Shown here: positions 58,187 through 64,000 of the stretch, in pieces
Layout: each line of letters opens with the position of its first letter
Position numbering within the stretch: the first letter of the stretch is position 1
The notes under the pieces: generated by a model
Seen by the model: only the letters and a program-made list of their open reading frames with translations
The model's database searches: none
What the model was told of the DNA's origin: nothing
Program-made: the position numbers and the translations under genes
Source of the DNA: Cerioporus squamosus
Taxonomy: Eukaryota; Basidiomycota; Agaricomycetes; Polyporales; Polyporaceae
Length of the DNA stretch: 64,000 nucleotides
Reading direction: 5' to 3'
Assembly: GCA_022592435.1 (NCBI GenBank)
Contig: JABYQS010000007.1
Span: forward strand, 186,001-250,000

Positions 58187-61100
58187 TCAGATTGGCGGCG
58201 AAGACCGCGGCGAGTGTACAAGACCAGTCCGTCCCGCCCTCTGCGCCTTCAGCACCTCGACCATCGCCTTCACTTCCTCGATCTCATCACGCAACTCCTC
58301 GTTCTCGTTCCGCAGCTTCTCGTTGGCCTCCTGCGTCCGCCGCCACTCCGCCGGCAGCTCGCTCTGTCGGCTGATGATGGACGTCCGTCGAGCTTGTTCG
58401 AGTTGTTTCTTGCACTGATCCAGCTTGCTCTCGAGCAAAAGGATCTGTTGCCGCTGGGCGCTGACATTCATCATCAGCCACGAGAACGTTCCGCACGACG
58501 TGCGAGTGCTTACGCGGTGTTCTCTTCCATTTCCATCTGTGTCCTTTCGTACGCATCAACCCTGAGTTCCATCTTCTTGTACTTGCTAGCAAACGCAGCC
58601 AGGTACTCCTTGCTGTCGTTCAACTTGTGTACATCCGACTCCCTGCAATGCGATGAGCTTTTGTGATTAGCTCCAGGAACGTAGTTGGTACATACCACAG
58701 CCGCTGCAGCCTCATGAGCTGGTCGATTTGCGTCTCATAGTCGTACAGCCTGTCGACCTTATGCGCATGTTCCTTGATCTGTGTTTGAAGACGGAACACG
58801 GTGTGATTGGCCTCTGCCAGAAGTTTCCTTTGCGCCTCGAAGGTATCCTGTGCGTCAACGCGGTGAGAACAAACCCAAGGATAGTCGCATGCGATACTTG
58901 CCTTCGCCTCCTTCTCTGCAGCACGCATGGCCGCAGCCTCAGTCGTCCACGTCTTCTTTTCCGCACGCAGTGCCGCAATCCGGTCCTGTAGCTCCTTGTT
59001 CCAGTCCGTATATCGGACGCGCTGTGCTGCGGCCTGGTCCTTCTCTTCTTTGAGCTCTTGCCGGAGCCGCGCCTCTCTATGCTTGTATTCCTTCAACCTG
59101 TTATGCTGCGGTGGTGATAAGTATCGGATGACATGGTGTGCCGGGCGTGCGACTCACCAAGCCCTGTCGCTCTACCTCCTCATTACGCGAAAGCACACGC
59201 TCCTTGTACAACCGCCCAATATGCTTGACGTTTTCTCGCGCGGTCCACAGCTCCAAGTTCAGGTCATTCTTGAGCAGCAGCACTTCCCGTTGAAGCGCAG
59301 AGATAGCTTGGGCCACATGGCGCGGTATCGCACCGTCTCCCGATGGCTCATGTTCTGGCTGCGCAGGGGTACTCGGTGCATCCCCGGCCTCCTCCAACGA
59401 CTGCGGCAACTCCCGGTCGGCTCGAGAAGGAGAGCGGGTTCCTGGCTGGAGGGGAAACAGCGTCGAGGCCCAGGAAGGAGAGGCGTCGACGACCTCGATG
59501 TCCAAGCCCGACTTGAGCGCGACGGATGTAGCAACCATCCCGCTTAGCGAGACCTTCAGTCGAGTAGGACCGGGCGGCTCAGGCATAAGTGCTGCGGAAT
59601 ACACTGTGTCGAGGGAGGATGAGAGCGGGACTGTCTCCGCGTTCTCGGCCTCGGGTGGTGCGATATCTCGGATGGATGGCGGACGCAAGGCCCGCCCACG
59701 CTCTACGGAGGGCGTCGGCAGACGTTGGGTACCAGACCCCGGATCTTCTTGTTGCTGAATCCCAAGAACCGCACTGCGCACGTCCAGCATGGTTGCGCGG
59801 CTGACGATCTGTGGAACGTCGTACTTCGTCCAGAAATCCGGTTGTTCCAGCTCCTCCGTGGCCTCTCGCCAGATGAGCAGCGGGTGCAGTATGTGCGAAC
59901 GCAGGAGACGCTGTGCGAAGGTCACCCTGCATCGGTAACTTGCAAGCCAGCAGCTCTTTGTCTCTACTCACCTCGCTCTTGCTCCGAATCTTGTCTTCAT
60001 CCAGCGCCCTCTCCCAATCGACCGCGTACAGACTCTCAAGTCCGTTGTCATCCAGATATTTGACTGGGTATCGCAAGAAGCGGATGGTATTGCAAGGGAA
60101 GAGATAGTACAGGAAGGTGAAGTATCGGTGGGCGGAGGGAGCTTTGGATTGGGGTCCGTCGAAGGTGAGCTCGAGGGGATTCCAACCAATGTCCTCGCGG
60201 ATAGGTAAATTCTGTGTTGTTCCAGCCACGGCATCATCTTCTGTGTCAGAATCGATCGCAGTCCTCGTCCTCAGAATCATCGGCTTCGGGGATTATTGGT
60301 GGTACTGACTCCGGAGATGGGCGCTCCTTCCAGCAGATGATGCGAGCTAGAACTACCAGGAGGAGGGGAAGGAGACGTTTGAGTTGCTCGCAAGCCTTCA
60401 CAGCGAATATAGGCAGGAGCTTGATGAGGGTGGTGAGAGCAACGGTGCAGGCCGTGGATGAGGTATCGAAGACAAGACAATGGAGGAGGCTTGTCATAAG
60501 AGGATGTGAAGCGAGGACTTCAGCATGATCGGGGAAGTCTACTTCGGACGTGTAGACACTCAGCAAGATGAGGAGTTGTAGGCGGGACACCGGAGAGTCG
60601 AAGCAACGGTAAAGCTCGGTAAGGAAGTCCTGCACACGATGAGACTCCAGGAGAACAATTACTGGACGAGACTCACCTGTGGTCGTTGCAGCCCAACTCT
60701 GACGAGGACGTCCTCCAAGTTGGCCTTCCAACAGGCCTTCCGTTCGCGCTCTTCTTCCGACAATTCTGCCCACTCCAGGACGTCCTCGCCCGAGCTTTCG
60801 TTGAATGCGTCTAACAGATATAGATCCATAAGCCGTCTTCTGAAGTCACCCACTCTTTCTTTCTGTTTCTCCGCATCCGTCGAGCCTTCCTCTGAATCCG
60901 AGAAGTTGTTTCCCGGATCAAGGGCGTACAGGATCAGCTCCTTCGCGTGGTTCACCACCGTCAGCGGTAGTTTCGGCTCGCGCAGCGTCGGGCGAAGGAC
61001 CAGATCGAACCAGGTGGATATGATAGAGTGAGAGGGGAGAACAGGACGTAGGTGGTATAGCACCGCTAGAAATACCTCCGCTTGGGGGAAGAAGGCATGC

Positions 61101-61300
61101 CCGAGGACTTCATCGTATATAACTTGCAACTCGTCTTCAAGCTCGCGGCGTAGTGTACCAGAGTCGGGAGACCCGGAACATGCTTCCACAAATGCTTCGA
61201 CTCGTGCGAGCAGTTCCTTGAGAGTTAAGGCATCCGGAGACGATTCAAGTAGGAGGCGAAGTTGTGTGCAGAGGTCAGTGACAGTCGCGGTGGAAGACAT
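58187..61300 (-). CDS. TSC1: Hamartin / TSC1 homologue
   Basis: Scaffold of the TSC1-TSC2 complex, a GTPase-activating complex for Rheb upstream of TORC1. ATG 61300 (MSSTATVTDLCTQLRLLLES), stop about 58187-58189. The N-terminal HEAT-like domain contains LPSHSIISTWFDLVLRPTLR, EPKLPLTVVNHAKELILYAL, then DFLTELYRCFDSPVSRLQLL and TACTVALTTLIKLLPIFAVK, followed by PREDIGWNPLELTFDGPQ-like and FTFLYYLFPCNTIRFLRYPV, the latter highly typical of hamartin. A disordered middle follows. The C-terminal third is coiled coil (ALRAEKKTWTTEAAAMRAAE, KEYLAAFASKYKKMELRVDA, ESKLDQCKKQLEQARRTSII), as in other TSC1 proteins. About 12 introns. About 870 residues. HSP90 starts only 251 bp beyond its stop codon on the same strand. 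Confidence 0.88.
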
Positions 61301-61500
61301 GACCGCATCGTAGATCGCTGCTTCCACCGAGATGTACTGTCAGGACTCGAGCGCTAGTGGCATTTGCCTCTCTCAGCTCCGTCCTGAATAATTGATGCTT
61401 CAACTGCATTGAGTACGACCGAGAAGACATGCACGACACTACTAACATACAGCGCGCCACGATACTGCTACGACACGAGCCTGGGATGAGCTGAAGGGTC

Positions 61501-62425
61501 TCACTTGAAGGGCACCTCTTTGACCACAAACTCGACGCCTTTCCCCGTCTTCGCCCACTCATCTGCCGCTTGGTCTCTCTCATAGGGCGGCAGGTAACCC
61601 TTGCGAACCTCTCGCTTCGCCGCTGTATTCTGGCCAGATGCCTCATCTCTCGCCTTGACCATCTCAGCAGGAGGGCCCTGGCCATCGCCAATGTATGACA
61701 TCATGAGGTTGGGAGGTCCGAGCGGGAGGTCTGGATGGATGTCGACTGCCCAAGTGTGAATCGTCTTGCCATAAGTCTGGTGCAGCTCCAGCATGGCTGG
61801 CTGTTCAGCAACGTCGGTTGCGGCGCCTGCAAATAGGCAACGCGTGAGCGCATGCGCAAGCGTCTCAACCATCGAGCTTGCTGACGCACCTGGCACGAAT
61901 GACTTCGGTGCGAGTTGGAGCAAGCCGCTCTCGACCTTGACATGCACATTGTAAGGACAGTAGGCGTCATAAGTGGCACGCGTTGTCACTCGCCTCGTAT
62001 TTGTGAGAGTGCCAGAACTTCTTCTCTTCTGGCGGAAGAGACTTGAATATCTGCGCAAGCCATGTTAGCCACTATGGCCAGGTTTGAGACATGGGTCAAC
62101 ACACACACACCTTCTCAGAGACGATGTACTCGATGCCAATCAGCTTCGCATTCGGATCATCGGAATCGTAAATGACGCATTGGTGGAAGTCCTTGGACAG
62201 GTGCTTGCAGAAATGGTGCGCCTCAACGTGACGGGAGTGGTCGGACCTGCATGATCAGTTTCAGAGGAGCGTACTCGGACAAGGGAGGGAGATCACGCAC
62301 GAGTAGACATGAAATGCGCAGAGATGCTGGTGTATCTGGTTGATTGGCTTGAAGCTCATTATCGCCTCCCCCGCGGCATGGTAAGTGGCGGAATGGTACG
62401 CAGCCTGCTTGGTCTCGGAATCCAT
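61501..62425 (-). CDS. Oil-body-associated-protein-like (DUF1264) protein
   Basis: ATG 62425; stop 61501-61503. Exons join as [40 protein letters not shown], then [60 protein letters not shown] and SHKYEVxSGLL, ending [20 protein letters not shown]. The His-rich HVEAHHFC and the PEEKK.WHSH motifs are those of DUF1264/OBAP proteins, known in plants from seed oil bodies and present in fungi and bacteria. A role at lipid droplets is an inference from plants. Introns near 62055-62112, 62248-62302 and 61828-61895. About 230 residues, usual length. No signal peptide. Confidence 0.88.
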
Positions 62426-63168
62426 GCTTGCTGGGGTAAGGAGGGCAGGATGTGCTATGGCGCACAGTTGGCCAGGCAGCGACCTTATAGTCGAAAGAAG
62501 ACGGGGTATGACGTGAGTGGGTCATCACATACATGGAGTGCCCAGTGTCAGAAGCCTGCTGAGAACTGTGTGCGCGATCGTGCGCCCCAAGATGCCTGTG
62601 CGCAACGGATGCATCCCAGCTGATGACGCGGTGCGACGGACCCGTCGCGCGCTGGCCTGGGATACATCACGCCGCCATGTTCCTCGAGTAGAACATGTAT
62701 GTGTGAGCCAGGTGCACAGCTGAGTGACTACGGAAGGCAGAGACACACAGGGATGTCCGCAAAAAGGGCATTGAGAGACTGGTAAGAGTTGTGGGAGCTG
62801 CAGGTTACTCGTATTCATGGCGTACTACTGCAGCGCATCTGGAGATGATTAAACCTTGCAGTCGAGCTCAGGTTCGGACGATCGGTCGAGGTGTTTGAGA
62901 TGCACAGGGCGCTTGCATGCTATATGCGTCCAGGAGGTTAGGTTAGGGTTCCGTGTGTCCGCCCTCCCGCCTCCGTTCACGACAACGAGCACCGCCCAAA
63001 ACTCGTCCTCCACACCGAGAGCAAAGGTGAGCTTATGTCCTCGTCTGACCGCGTCAGGGCACCCCGTAGTGCACTTCTATGCGATACGAACCTCCGGATG
63101 CCGATGGATCGCTGCTCGTCCTTCAGGATGTAGCAACAGACGCTGACATCGTCCACGCTTGCACCCAG
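62426..63168. promoter_or_regulatory. Divergent promoter region and probable NAC leader intron
   Basis: 743 bp between divergent starts. GTGAGC at about 63027 and CACCCAG ending at 63168 could be the borders of a leader intron that ends right at the NAC ATG. No other gene recognised. Confidence 0.4.
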
Positions 63169-63921
<753 letters not shown>

Positions 63922-64000
63922 TCCTGTTGTGTTGCACTGTATCATTACCACATTGCTTTGCCTTGTCATACCCCTCTCAAAATGCACCTGCTGGGGTTGT

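Noticed and set aside
62937..62950. Telomere-like AGGTTAGGTTAGGGTT
   Set aside because: Only two to three imperfect units inside a promoter between housekeeping genes; not a telomere.

Overview
This is ordinary nuclear DNA from a filamentous basidiomycete, most likely an Agaricomycete. Genes are split by many 45-70 bp GT..AG introns, coding DNA is moderately GC-rich, intergenic spaces are short, both strands are used freely, and two genes belong to a membrane-protein family (DUF6533) typical of mushrooms. I recognise 25 protein genes and one tRNA gene. There is no rRNA, CRISPR array, phage or secondary-metabolite cluster. All gene models come from reading the sequence, so exon borders are approximate unless given as exact. 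Some terminal exons, notably of the first DUF6533 gene and the C2H2 gene, are uncertain.

Layout. 1-4.5 kb (-): 5' part of a large C1-zinc-finger protein, tentatively UNC80-like, running off the left edge. 4.8-15 kb: nuclear RNA and transcription genes, namely a DUF4211 protein (+), exosome cap subunit RRP4 (-), TFIID subunit TAF13 (+), a cyclophilin-E-like RRM protein (-), a divergent protein-kinase-like gene (+), the splicing factor NSRP1 (-) and exosome ring subunit MTR3 (+). 15.4-22.8 kb (+): an amino-acid permease, the copper chaperone ATX1 and a large ferric reductase; the last two belong to one copper/iron uptake route. 23.3-29.7 kb: tRNA methyltransferase TRM1 (+) and the MAPKKK STE11 (-). 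31.8-39.7 kb (+): a cell-wall alpha-1,3-glucan synthase, the largest gene here. 40.4-47.3 kb: a sphingoid-base kinase (-), a Zn2Cys6-like protein (+), a C2H2 protein (-) and a MYND protein with an in-frame stop in its zinc finger (+).

48-53.7 kb is the least gene-dense and most accessory-looking part. It holds two diverged DUF6533 paralogues in the same orientation, separated by about 1.8 kb that contains a possible non-autonomous inverted-repeat element and a perfect 20-bp palindrome, followed by an intron-containing tRNA-Ser. 54-64 kb returns to core genes: a SAM methyltransferase (+), HSP90 (-) with a clear heat-shock element, hamartin/TSC1 (-), an oil-body-associated (DUF1264) protein (-) and NAC alpha (+).

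I found no convincing new multi-gene system. The most useful leads are the ATX1-ferric reductase pair, the HSP90-TSC1 pair (chaperone and reported co-chaperone), a possible non-AUG mitochondrial form of TRM1, the stop codon inside the MYND finger, and the inverted-repeat element between the DUF6533 genes.
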